Part shown: positions 22,401 through 30,084 of the stretch, in pieces
How the letters are laid out: the number at the start of each line of letters is the position of its first letter
How positions within the stretch are numbered: position 1 is the first letter of the stretch
From: MGIIb-P sp963934015
GTDB lineage: Archaea > Thermoplasmatota > Poseidoniia > Poseidoniales > Thalassarchaeaceae
Direction: 5' to 3'
Length of the DNA stretch: 64,000 nt
Assembly: GCA_963934015.1 (NCBI GenBank)
Contig: CAWVWT010000001.1
Location: forward strand, 124,001-188,000
Position numbers and translations under genes: made by a program
The notes under the pieces: model-generated
Databases searched by the model: none
Told to the model about the DNA's origin: nothing
Seen by the model: only the letters and a program-made list of their open reading frames with translations

Positions 22401-25400
22401 GCGGTCTTGGTAGTAGTCTGCACCGTAGTGGACCATGTCCACGTACATGACAACCTGCTCGATGCTTGAGCTGCTGGTGTCAACAACCGGGTAAGTCATT
22501 CGATATCCTGCTGGCACTGGTGTTGCTGGACCGTATGCGTAACTCTGGCATACGTTGTAGCTACCCCACATTCCGTTGAATCCTTCAGGAGGAGCAAATG
22601 CTGTTCCTGCGTGGTAGAAGCTAGGCCAGTAACTACCCCAATACATGTATGGATAGTAGTTGGTGCTCGCCGTTACGCCAGGTACACTCTCGATTCGGAA
22701 TCCGAATTCGTTCGGCTCGTTGTTGTAGTTACCATTCATTGTGTACGCTCCGCCGCCGTAGGCGACGAAGTAGTAGTAATACGAATACTGGTAGGAACCA
22801 CCTGGGTTGTACTTGTAACCGTAAAGGTTGCAATCCCAAATCGGTGCACCACCGCGGGCGCCGCTCTCGTAAGTGGCGACACCGCCGGTACCCGATGCTG
22901 GGTCATTTGCGCTGTACGGATAGTAACCGGTTACACTCGAGTCAGTGACGTTGTTCAGGCCTGTGCCATCACCGTCATCGACTGCGATTCGCCAGCGATC
23001 TGTGGTCATGAAGTACTTACCGTAGTACGAACCGCGAGCTGGATCCGAGTTACCGCCACCATACACGATGTTGGTACCAAGTTGCACGTAGTTGTTGTTC
23101 TTCGCAAACGAAGTAATGTCAATTGCGTACGTGTTCCAACCTGCACTCTGACCGCTAAGGATGGTCGAGCGGTACAGAGTTGGTAGACTCATACCACCAT
23201 CGACGACCATACCGACTGTGTTGTCAGTCAGAGTAAATCCATCGATGGTTGGTGCTGCGTCAGTCACCTCAATGCCCACTGCCGAGTTCTTGACAAGGAC
23301 GTTTGAGAGGCTGCTCGCTGCCGTGTTCGTCATTCGAATACCGATACCCGAATTGACGTTTTGCACACCAGCATTGTTGATAATCAACGTACCACCATCG
23401 ACATCGATAGTTGCTGTGGATGCTGCAGCGTTTGGACTGCCATAGACAGTCGAACCGTTGCGCATCTCCACAATGCCACCGTCGCCGACCGCAAGGCCGC
23501 CGTTCATGTCGCGGATTGAACCTGCATCAATGGTCAACTGACCATTGCTGGTTATGTCCATCTCCCACCCATATACACTGGACTGAGCCTTGATGTGACC
23601 GAAGTCACCATCGTGCTCACTGATGAGCAACTCAGCACCATTTAGCAATGTGATGGTTGGATTGTTGGCTGATGTAACGTTCATGCGTAGCGAAGTTCCC
23701 TGAAGGTGTACACTGCATCCGTCCAAGACCATGTCCGCGGACAAGGTGATGATTTGACGGGTGTAGGTGTAGTATCCATTCAGTGACGATGCCGAATCGT
23801 TGTTGCTGAAGAACGTACAGTCCTTGGTTGCGCCACCGAAGTCCATCGGGAATGCCTCAAGCTGGAGGTAAACGTGTGATCCAACCTCAAGAGGTAGGTC
23901 ACTCGATGGGAAATCCGGGTTGTGGCTTGCTGTGTACCATAGGTCCGTTGGTGTCGTGACGTTCTGACCTGCACCACCCGCTGCACGGAGGGTATGGTCA
24001 GTGTACGATGCCGAGGAACTGGTTGCACCAGTGTTGTCACGCTCGTAAAGGTCTGTGACTAGCCAAACGTTTGCTGCTCCAGCGCCATCAGTCCTGCTGG
24101 TGCCGATTTCGAACAATTCTGTGCCTGAGCTGTCGTGAACCGCTGCTGCAACGTTGTGGTTTGCCTGGAAGGCGTTACCACTGTTACCTGAACGATAAAC
24201 TGAGACGGTTCCAACGCCACCGAAGTAAATCTTGGCGGAACTGGAGGCTGCGTCGACCCAGCAGACCGATGTGTCGGCTTCATTGTTGGAATCGAGACAA
24301 TCGTTACCATCGAAGTTCACATCAATCAAGCGGATGTCACCGTTTGTTCCAGCGCTTGCAAGGTTATTGCCCCAGCTGGTCATACCTGTTATGGTCATCT
24401 CAGCGACTGTCAGAACACTGTTACGCGCGTACGCGTAGTTACTGTTGCTCGAGTCACCAGCCATTGTACCATCTGAAATGGTCACAACGTTGCTGCTAGC
24501 TGACGATGCGCAGTTTGCACTGACCCATGCGTCTTGAGAACCATCACCGAGATTTACATCACTGAGAGTTACCCTCCAACCACAACCATTGATTGTGATT
24601 CCGGATGCACCAACAGAGTCTCCAGAGACCATGTTTGAACTTGGTGCGGTACCCGACAGTTGTAGGGCGCCTCCAAGATCGACATTGTCCATGCTTGCTG
24701 GCTGTGTGCGTGCCATTGTAAGGCCGCCATCAGCGCTGACACCATCCATGGTCCATCCTGTTGCACCAATTGCTGGGCTGCTTGCGCCCGCAGGTGTTAC
24801 AGTGTAACCATTCGAGTCACCCGTACTGTCGACTTCTTCCATGTGGAGGCTGTCGGTTGCGTGGGTTGTGGCTGCAGCAAGATAGTTGCTGATGTCTACA
24901 TTGTATGCGTAGAAGTCAGTACCACTGGTTGCAGTTCCAGTCTGGGCGACGCCCGTACCGGTCTGCTGCCATGAGAATCCACTGCTAGCATCCACGGTGA
25001 CGTTGGACAGCCATAGGCTGTCTGCCTCGCCGATGATACCGTTGACGGCTGCATTGGTAATGTCGACGTTTTCCATCACGATTGTTGAACCATCGCCCGT
25101 ATTGACTGCGCCTTGGCCAGCGTATCCGTGCGTGTTACAATTAGTGGCGGAGCCACCAACCCAAGTTAGTGTTGCGTCATCTGGTAGATCGACACAGGAG
25201 TCAGCACTGTTTGAGATGCTGACACCGGATAGGTCGAATCCTGTACCTTGACCACTGCCGTGCTTGATTGCCGTTCCAACATTGTTGAAGGTAACATCAC
25301 TCATTGTGAAGTTCCCAGCATTGCCGTTGTAGTGAGGGGCTGCGCCGTTGCGGCTGCCCGCACTGATGGCAGTTGTCAGGTTTTCGAAGTTCACGTGGGT

Positions 25401-28400
25401 GAACGTGTGGCGGTCATCATTGCCAGCACTGCATCCACCGTTGGTGAATGCTAGGCCCTGTGCATAGTTGGTACCCATGTTGGTAATTGTAACCGGGTTG
25501 GTTGAGTTTCCATCAACCATCAACTTGTTGCACGCACCAGTAAACGCGATACCCTTGCCCTCAGCAATCTGGACTTCAACACCAGGCATGATCGTTAGAT
25601 CTGCACTGACGGATAGCCAGTCGCCGCTGGATGGGTTCACACGGATTGGGCTCTGTTCGATATCCCAAATCGTTGGTGTGGTAATGTCCGAGGTTACGTC
25701 CATACCTGATCCATCGAATGGAATCAGCTTCGAGCGGATACTGCACTCTGAACCAGAGTTGTAGTAGCAGTAGTATGCTGCGTAGTAGCCCCACCATGGT
25801 GCAAGATCGACGTTATTCACATACGTACCTGAACTTGGCAGGGTTGGCATGGTCGTTCCCCAGTTTGAGCTCATCATCTGTGCACTGTTGGTTGAACTCG
25901 AAGTACTGAACTGCATTGCACCGTGGCGGATTGCGTGGATCTTGTGACCCTGCGTACCGTTGAAGGTGCTACCAAAGTATTCGAACTCGAAATCGTTTGG
26001 TAGGTCAATGACCGTACTGCAGTCACCGCGATACTGTGTGAAGTAACGTGTGCAGTAGTACGTGTATGGGTTGCCGTTGCTGCTGCCGGTAAATTCTTCG
26101 TTGTAGTTAAACAACTCAGTCATTCCTGCAGAGTACGTCTCGTAGCCATAGTCGTTGCCATCAGTAGCAATACGGAAGTTATTGGCAAATGGATTTTGGC
26201 CACCAATGTATCCTGCTCCGCGCGTACGTAGTTGCTCACCAACATTGGCTGCCGGGTTTTGGAAGCCAATGTACTGGTAATCGTAGTACGCGCTACTGCT
26301 CGTGTCATACTCGAATTCGACCTCGTTGGTGACATCATACAGGCGGACCTGATAATTGACATTGTAACCGGAGTTGAATCCAGCTGTCATGTCGTGCCAC
26401 TCAAGAACGAAGATCTTGGTCGGTGTTGCGATGTCGTAGGTGAAGGAACTGGTGTTTTCCCAGTTGCCATTGTTGTCCACAGCGCTGATTGTGTATTCGA
26501 CGGAGTTTCCACGGTCTGTACCGGGGATACTTGTCGACCACTTACAAGCAGTCATCACACAAGCACTGCGGGATGAATCTGGTGTCATGGAACGTGTTGT
26601 CCATGCTGACCAAGAGCCCGCATCTGCATCGTAGATTCGATAGTCCATGGATGGACCGACTAGGCCGTCACCATTGTCTGTTGTATTGGTATTCAGACCT
26701 ACTGGTGGGTCGCCCGGATCGCCGATTGTCATCGACAACATACGGTCTTCATCAACATAGGTGTCCATCATACCAGGGTGGTCAATTTCCGGTGGGAAAG
26801 TGTCCGGTGCTGGCTTGATTGAACTGACCTTGGAATTGACTTGCCATCCAGTGTTGACCTTGCCGTCCCATCCTGGGTTGGACCAACCGTTCCATGCGTA
26901 GTTGTACTGGTAGTAGTAGTACGTACCATAGCATGGGTTGGTGTATGTCGAACCTGAATAGGTCGAACGAACGAACATAATTGGGTTGTTGTTCGTGTTG
27001 ATACAGAACAAGTTGCGGTTTGCGCTGTTCAGGTTGTATGTTGCGTTCCATGAGAACGCACCGAAGTAACCGGTGATGTCACCAGGGATTGCAACCTTAA
27101 CGTAGCCGTCATCTGTGCTGCCGTAGTCTAGACTGGTGTAAACTGTACCTGCACCTTGTGGTTGCTCGATACCGTTGCCACTCGAAGCCTCATAGCCCAT
27201 GACGCCCCATCCACCGGATGCGGTGCCATCATGGTACCAGATTACGTCGTGACCGGGACCATCCTTGGCATTCATAGCCATGCCAGGGACGTTTACCTTG
27301 TCCAAGTTTGCTTGGCAGGTCGTCGATGTGCATACACGTGTTGTGCCTGGGTAGTATCGTAGATCAAGTTGTGCACTCGTAGAGAAGCAGGACAGAGAGC
27401 CCATGCCACAATCCGTTGTGTCGTATTCCATGTGATACTCACGGCTTGGCTCGTAGTAGGTCAACTGCCAGTCGTAATAGCGCTGTGCACTGTAATACGA
27501 GTAGGAGTTCCATCCACTTGCCTTCACTTGCCACTTGCTGTCGCCATCGGCTGCATTGTCGATGGATTCAATCTCGTAGATCCAAGGTGAACTTGGGTGT
27601 GTCTGCATGTTGCTTGGGATACCTGTTCCACCGGCTGGTGTTGTGCCAGTAGTACCCGATACACCACCGTTAGGTGGGGCTGGGGAGTCACGGTATGCCC
27701 AGTAGTATTCCACTTCCGTTGTACCAGTCGCCGGAGCAGACTGGGCTGGGATTGTGGCCTTGAAGTTGCAGGTAAGACCTGCTGTGCAGGTACCGAGCGT
27801 AGTTGCACTAACGCCGTTCCATGAACCGCCATCAACACGGTAGTACAGGTGGGGTGCTCCTGCACTTGTGGTGTTGACACCGCTTGCATCGACTGCGCTC
27901 ATGTACATTGTTCGTGCACCATCGAGGTAGGTGGTCTTACCATCGAACCCAACAGCGTCTGCAATTGGAGCCGTGGTGTCTGATCCACCTGTGTATGTAA
28001 TCTCAAGATGAGGCTTGTACGCTGCGCTGGACTGGCAACCGTAGTAGGTGTAGGTGTTCTGAGTACACCAATACCACATTGGAGAGTTTCCAGAGGAACG
28101 GACAGCGAGACCGAGAATGTTACCGCTGCTGCCTGCACCATTACCGTCAACCGCATCCTGAACATCGGACTCACCATTCGAATTCATTGAAATCGATTTG
28201 ATGCTTCCTGCGTTGTAACCGTAGTAGTAACCAGGGTCACTGATTGTGGTTGAAGCAGATGATGCTGCAGAGTTTACTGCATATCGGTGGATGTACATAC
28301 CGGAGCTGTAGGTGTAACTTGCAGGGTCAATCATTGTGCTGCTCTGTGAGTTGCCGCTCTTCATGACTGCAACTGTGAAGCTGCGTGAACCAGTTCGGTA

Positions 28401-29663
28401 ACGACCGACGTGGTTCTCAAAATCGACACCTGTCACTGTTGCACCGGATGGCATGGTGTTTGCCAAGTTGAATCGGTGAACTGCTGTGCGCTCATAGTGC
28501 GAGTACGAAGTCGAACTCGTGCATGTGCTAGCACCGCCACTACCGGTTCCCTTGCAAGTATAGGTGATGAACGAAGTTGAGTAAGCTCGCTCATAACTGT
28601 AAGAAGTCCAACCGTAGTTGACCGTGTACTTGTAGGAGTAATAGGTCGTTGCAGCTGTTACATCGATTGTTGGGTCGATCATAATCGGGTAAGTACGGTT
28701 CTCATCCATCAGCCACTCCGAATCAATCGAAGTGGTGATTTGGACGTGTTCGCCGATTTGCATAATGAAATATTGACCAATACCTGGTAGAGCATCTGCA
28801 TCGGATTCGTAAACCAGAGGAGCTGGAACTGTTACAAGCAGTTCTCCAGTCTCCACGTTTCGAATTTCAAACTGCTCATCTGTCTTCAGCACTGCACCCT
28901 CTTGTAGAGGACTTGTGCCTTCGAAGACGGAATATCCGTGTGGAAGAAGCATTTCTTCCTGCAGACCAAGCCAGCCATCAAATTCCTGACCGAAGAACGG
29001 CTGGTCACGAATGACCAAGTTCTGCTTGACTTGTGTGCTGGTCACCGTGTAATCCAGAGCAATGCCCTGGCCCATCGGATAGCGTAGCACATTGCCAGCT
29101 GACTGTACAGGCTCTTCTGTTTCGTCGAGTTCATACATCATCGGATTTGACATGTCGCTCTGCATTTGCACAACGACAGGGTTGATACCCATACGGATGG
29201 CATCGATGTTGTCATCGACTTGAATTACCACACCGTTATTCATATCAGCCTCGAAGTAAGTGTCGAAGGTGTTTTCAGTCACCGACCAACCATTTGCTTC
29301 CGATTCGATGTTCAGGTCGATCTCTTGCCACGACCCATCATCACCAAGGTAGTGGATTGGATCAGTGGTTACAACTGCAACCTTACCCTCGTCCGTCACG
29401 TACGTCTTGGAGGTCGCAGTTCGACTTCCGACGAGTTCATTTTCGTCAGCATAGCCAAACTCGGTGAAATCCACCGCTGCATATTCCTCCACGTTGAGAG
29501 CAAACATATCCACCGCATCATTTGCTTCTGCTTCATCAACCGATGTGGCTGATACAGCGTCGCCTGCAGGTGGTACCGCTTGGGCCCAACTCATTCCTAT
29601 CATCAATAGCGTGAGCAACAGCCAACTGCCGCCCAACACCTTCTTGTTTTGTTTTGTCACCAT
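15858..29663 (-). CDS. Giant cell-surface beta-helix protein ending in an archaeal type IV pilin-like domain
   Basis: About 4601 residues, unbroken. I chose ATG 29663 (MVTKQNKKVLGGSWLLLTLL), a signal peptide with GGGG upstream; the frame runs 57 codons further without features. Parts: Tyr/Ser-rich DNRLRE-like beta domain (about 330-550); Gly/Asp/Asn-rich parallel beta-helix repeats (about 1350-3400) interrupted by a degenerate cupredoxin-like segment (about 3165-3243); DOMON-like segment (about 3530-3790); cadherin-like repeats (about 3790-4100, VNDAPEI and VNDQPQI); CARDB-like domain (about 4220-4330); membrane helix (about 4375-4395); acidic tail; then SDDDAAVSPVIATILLVAI, the archaeal pilin (DUF1628-type) N-terminus, and a pilin-like head to the end. 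Probably an adhesin or surface-degradation protein. Domain borders are by eye. Confidence 0.85.
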   Translation of the reverse strand: MVTKQNKKVLGGSWLLLTLLMIGMSWAQAVPPAGDAVSATSVDEAEANDAVDMFALNVEEYAAVDFTEFGYADENELVGSRTATSKTYVTDEGKVAVVTTDPIHYLGDDGSWQEIDLNIESEANGWSVTENTFDTYFEADMNNGVVIQVDDNIDAIRMGINPVVVQMQSDMSNPMMYELDETEEPVQSAGNVLRYPMGQGIALDYTVTSTQVKQNLVIRDQPFFGQEFDGWLGLQEEMLLPHGYSVFEGTSPLQEGAVLKTDEQFEIRNVETGELLVTVPAPLVYESDADALPGIGQYFIMQIGEHVQITTSIDSEWLMDENRTYPIMIDPTIDVTAATTYYSYKYTVNYGWTSYSYERAYSTSFITYTCKGTGSGGASTCTSSTSYSHYERTAVHRFNLANTMPSGATVTGVDFENHVGRYRTGSRSFTVAVMKSGNSQSSTMIDPASYTYSSGMYIHRYAVNSAASSASTTISDPGYYYGYNAGSIKSISMNSNGESDVQDAVDGNGAGSSGNILGLAVRSSGNSPMWYWCTQNTYTYYGCQSSAAYKPHLEITYTGGSDTTAPIADAVGFDGKTTYLDGARTMYMSAVDASGVNTTSAGAPHLYYRVDGGSWNGVSATTLGTCTAGLTCNFKATIPAQSAPATGTTEVEYYWAYRDSPAPPNGGVSGTTGTTPAGGTGIPSNMQTHPSSPWIYEIESIDNAADGDSKWQVKASGWNSYSYYSAQRYYDWQLTYYEPSREYHMEYDTTDCGMGSLSCFSTSAQLDLRYYPGTTRVCTSTTCQANLDKVNVPGMAMNAKDGPGHDVIWYHDGTASGGWGVMGYEASSGNGIEQPQGAGTVYTSLDYGSTDDGYVKVAIPGDITGYFGAFSWNATYNLNSANRNLFCINTNNNPIMFVRSTYSGSTYTNPCYGTYYYYQYNYAWNGWSNPGWDGKVNTGWQVNSKVSSIKPAPDTFPPEIDHPGMMDTYVDEDRMLSMTIGDPGDPPVGLNTNTTDNGDGLVGPSMDYRIYDADAGSWSAWTTRSMTPDSSRSACVMTACKWSTSIPGTDRGNSVEYTISAVDNNGNWENTSSFTYDIATPTKIFVLEWHDMTAGFNSGYNVNYQVRLYDVTNEVEFEYDTSSSAYYDYQYIGFQNPAANVGEQLRTRGAGYIGGQNPFANNFRIATDGNDYGYETYSAGMTELFNYNEEFTGSSNGNPYTYYCTRYFTQYRGDCSTVIDLPNDFEFEYFGSTFNGTQGHKIHAIRHGAMQFSTSSSTNSAQMMSSNWGTTMPTLPSSGTYVNNVDLAPWWGYYAAYYCYYNSGSECSIRSKLIPFDGSGMDVTSDITTPTIWDIEQSPIRVNPSSGDWLSVSADLTIMPGVEVQIAEGKGIAFTGACNKLMVDGNSTNPVTITNMGTNYAQGLAFTNGGCSAGNDDRHTFTHVNFENLTTAISAGSRNGAAPHYNGNAGNFTMSDVTFNNVGTAIKHGSGQGTGFDLSGVSISNSADSCVDLPDDATLTWVGGSATNCNTHGYAGQGAVNTGDGSTIVMENVDITNAAVNGIIGEADSLWLSNVTVDASSGFSWQQTGTGVAQTGTATSGTDFYAYNVDISNYLAAATTHATDSLHMEEVDSTGDSNGYTVTPAGASSPAIGATGWTMDGVSADGGLTMARTQPASMDNVDLGGALQLSGTAPSSNMVSGDSVGASGITINGCGWRVTLSDVNLGDGSQDAWVSANCASSASSNVVTISDGTMAGDSSNSNYAYARNSVLTVAEMTITGMTSWGNNLASAGTNGDIRLIDVNFDGNDCLDSNNEADTSVCWVDAASSSAKIYFGGVGTVSVYRSGNSGNAFQANHNVAAAVHDSSGTELFEIGTSRTDGAGAANVWLVTDLYERDNTGATSSSASYTDHTLRAAGGAGQNVTTPTDLWYTASHNPDFPSSDLPLEVGSHVYLQLEAFPMDFGGATKDCTFFSNNDSASSLNGYYTYTRQIITLSADMVLDGCSVHLQGTSLRMNVTSANNPTITLLNGAELLISEHDGDFGHIKAQSSVYGWEMDITSNGQLTIDAGSIRDMNGGLAVGDGGIVEMRNGSTVYGSPNAAASTATIDVDGGTLIINNAGVQNVNSGIGIRMTNTAASSLSNVLVKNSAVGIEVTDAAPTIDGFTLTDNTVGMVVDGGMSLPTLYRSTILSGQSAGWNTYAIDITSFAKNNNYVQLGTNIVYGGGNSDPARGSYYGKYFMTTDRWRIAVDDGDGTGLNNVTDSSVTGYYPYSANDPASGTGGVATYESGARGGAPIWDCNLYGYKYNPGGSYQYSYYYYFVAYGGGAYTMNGNYNNEPNEFGFRIESVPGVTASTNYYPYMYWGSYWPSFYHAGTAFAPPEGFNGMWGSYNVCQSYAYGPATPVPAGYRMTYPVVDTSSSSIEQVVMYVDMVHYGADYYQDRLDITVRAGSTITDLLSKDYSRDFGTADISNGQITGADTGIDIGGDIASGAFSDITITNPVNEGILVSGSVGATMDQITVDDGRYGVRMGSAAGGKLVLSNVDLDNQSQDGVVLSKSMNLDLSGTIQNAGYCGLKVLATNDADWSFDGLNLNNNAVGITHDGSGMMSMSDTTMTGNAQDVAMSGSARMDYLEGDITESKVTTSDMSKFTRLRALDIQITADGSGVDDAPVKILDADNMAVDSGRTDSNGDIIGMSFVVWSKDSSGITSPNLAGYQLVTIATIAYTSGSVIDIRYAMNTISLSDAPGNTANTALTASIDARTCYSYSTTSYDLQAACTGLNYRSDRTVDNVHEIGYYNSENDMSNMIIQMDTPFNYFDIGSGSVSLNGSTVFTTGCSNGQVQMYTVYPYTGHVYMDDTTIISMCDKGAVKGHFRVGYSGTSNYGNFHINNSNLLGLEAIGTGSGYYQNNGDLEVTNSLLVHYDSATNIPNGASSVYYDDMCIQTAGYDDVVISGNTMVNCGVGVFVPSNYYATNTYYGGNGQRNLVVSDNSMEDCANLCMWFYLNANSHDPIVSGNTMSSLSGYTVYTQDYTVFGLNLENNTLSSDNPIYMRGARDWAIMNNHITGDSDASHACIYALAGSGTIEGNTCLDADGGIAISGITSGNDVYINDNTIGFSAGRLPTSAIGIYLDACGLDEVFMANNVVSTVMNAVNSDGCTVTDNNSVYTGLGGGAGRIHNVDIQQSTYSPAHLTSICTGDSVRWTSRAYGSTNTPHTTTSDAGQAESWDSGTMNLGSSFVHQFTNAGNFTYFSSTVTTMTGSVNVADCQGNNLQTTGIDILGSGDDITLNGVMVTGYGLGLAMEGGDLHMAGGTTILGDATAVEVTNVDVSTNGATVVANGTYGVGLNAVTESGFHDLDMTGLSVNAAVGVLADGHDDFRWNGGLAQGHTVLKTINGATGSIENMSGIHNYNHPLYGLMEIPLMWEDTYSCYSADPAWIAANMGSCGGVATQINAGPFSTVTSIGNGVLNNGSMISQWMPSKLTVDADAIVHEGNLLDLTVLHMGNPATDVGLYIRSLSMATNYATGEQVAVPGGRAEYVSPSWRSSPGRTITVDGILWDWLGTNMLNEADDMMPGAVAVNATTQAHMRVTWDSNYMFVALVGPTFVTTDGLFYLDTAPGGSSTGDNWHSQHTLPIKADYMLWMEDLNNWGLRKVMPTGNWVDVTSSCPQITSSIFMGNPYTTTPVSEFRVPWDCLGNPTEDVRWIAMVQWDSPFGQDGQVAGVFPEQPFNATTTSGQTFGQFGNFNLVGGDLADGTLDDHLLLLRSYVGTGSAPGDPHAYQIMVKVRNAEGDYWDWDDSVAPLVMTTNQDITIDIMRAKPIIENLVDVSYDEDSGSHTITLTDKGSDYQDASSGLMWSVTDASTNSHSYPTPYDYSLAGQTLGVDTLENQFGGHRLQLTVTDSDGLSATQTMEVGIWNVNDAPEICNTNRFDCQPVFYDDGDGNLNVHDENFNGLITKELGDTSNATRSYVVDMANEQSQTDWNTESVPQIYTWTEDEGTCVPFASDIGSNVLTIAENTLNEAGGDCDIVLSLTDNANANAEASDVTVNFIVNPVNDQPQILDFDANNNQFVEVANGNMELDWMWEVTEDDEDASNLTWDLSRLMADNDHPVDQLMWSVEETSLCVYENYFSITVDNDDDTISIDLIDDAATNAPTTEIDFLQDADGDGVADGGVHQARPASGEYCTVYLWMHDTASAPSHIDYAQSPSGVYEQRSIRETIHIKVTNVEEAKPDYQFCEEAGDCNLNAGQPDNERPGFDFYTIDAVLPGTRVPVDVIITNTGDDPSLYNYGHDVQVRFYVDDNPTLIQEQITLSWDAGEVPGIGETTVINGYVTLNNPSEQVRAFIEVRTINPHTDDYIDNSIRRPVLEEKNWEDNNMTTDDTAQELPQMVRLRPATSVASFAPGLMAVSLVGAFVGALLMGSRREEDEEELMESLSDDDAAVSPVIATILLVAITVVLSGVIYVWANSLASDAGGKATPRLTFGPEAVIDDPQGNLYWNINVQTHDNELATQAVYVVVQWTDEAGTVHSERTSLANPDGVYGFAPSSSSALVTYKDSIDCNVDCSAGFGASDEIRIRMVDPTSGETIENAQVTLQYAPAGGTAVILMTFAAQYNPPSLKAVF
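19935..20170 (-). other. Degenerate cupredoxin-like segment inside the beta-helix region
   Basis: The translation shows SVRWTSRAYGSTNTPHTTTS, then WDSGTMNLGSSFVHQF, then TYFSSTVTTMTGSVNV. This follows the plastocyanin order (first ligand His in PHT, the Cys/His loop, Met in MTG), but the usual Cys and second His are Ser and Thr. Copper binding in the classical geometry is therefore unlikely. The assignment is by motif only. Confidence 0.5.
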
Positions 29664-29713
29664 TCTAGATACCCCAGAGTGTCCTATGAACAGATGTTCG
29701 ACGTTCTGACGCA

Positions 29714-29721
29714 GATATAAC
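29714..29721 (-). promoter_or_regulatory. TATA-like box for the giant surface-protein gene
   Basis: GTTATATC on the minus strand, about 54 bases before ATG 29663. A start about 25 bases downstream would give a leader of about 27 bases containing the GGGG SD-like site. Confidence 0.4.
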
Positions 29722-29912
29722 CGTATGGGTGCAAACTCTTTGATTATCCAATTCTGTTCGGTAAACTGCGTAGGAATTATTGAGTGCCTGAAATGCCCAA
29801 TAATTAGTGGTACAAACAATTTGTAACAATCCAAAAGATGAGGGGGGTTTCCAATGGCAATTACAAAATAAATGATGATTTGAACGAATTAGAGGGAATT
29901 AAATTAATCACT

Positions 29913-29937
29913 AATCCGGCTCGCAGTAAGCCAGATT
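29913..29937. repeat. Inverted repeat in the 29664-30084 intergenic region
   Basis: AATCCGGCT and AGCCAGATT flank a seven-base loop, with one mismatched position. The intergenic stretch (421 bases) otherwise holds the giant gene's promoter, an AT-rich segment (about 29865-29910) and the terminator at 30005. I see no gene in it. Confidence 0.4.
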
Positions 29938-30004
29938 ACCTCGCGAATAATGTCGGAGCTTCGGGTTTTCCAGATCATATTCGAATTACCTGAAACGAAA
30001 AAAA

Positions 30005-30033
30005 GGACCGGGCCCCCGTAGGGGGCCCGGTCC
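30005..30033 (-). terminator. Strong intrinsic-type terminator of the 30085-33345 gene
   Basis: A perfect 13-bp GC-rich stem (30005-30017 with 30021-30033) with a three-base loop. On the minus strand it is followed at once by a run of seven or more T residues, about 50 bases past the gene's stop. This is the clearest terminator in the window. Confidence 0.85.
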
Positions 30034-30084
30034 AGGTCACCGTCTCAAGGACGGGTCATGTTTTCTTTCGAGGTTCTAGGGATT

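Noticed and set aside
22611..23186. A 191-codon frame and many other frames opposite the giant surface-protein gene
   Set aside because: The minus-strand frame has signal, repeats and domains throughout; the opposite frames are low-complexity mirror translations without domains.
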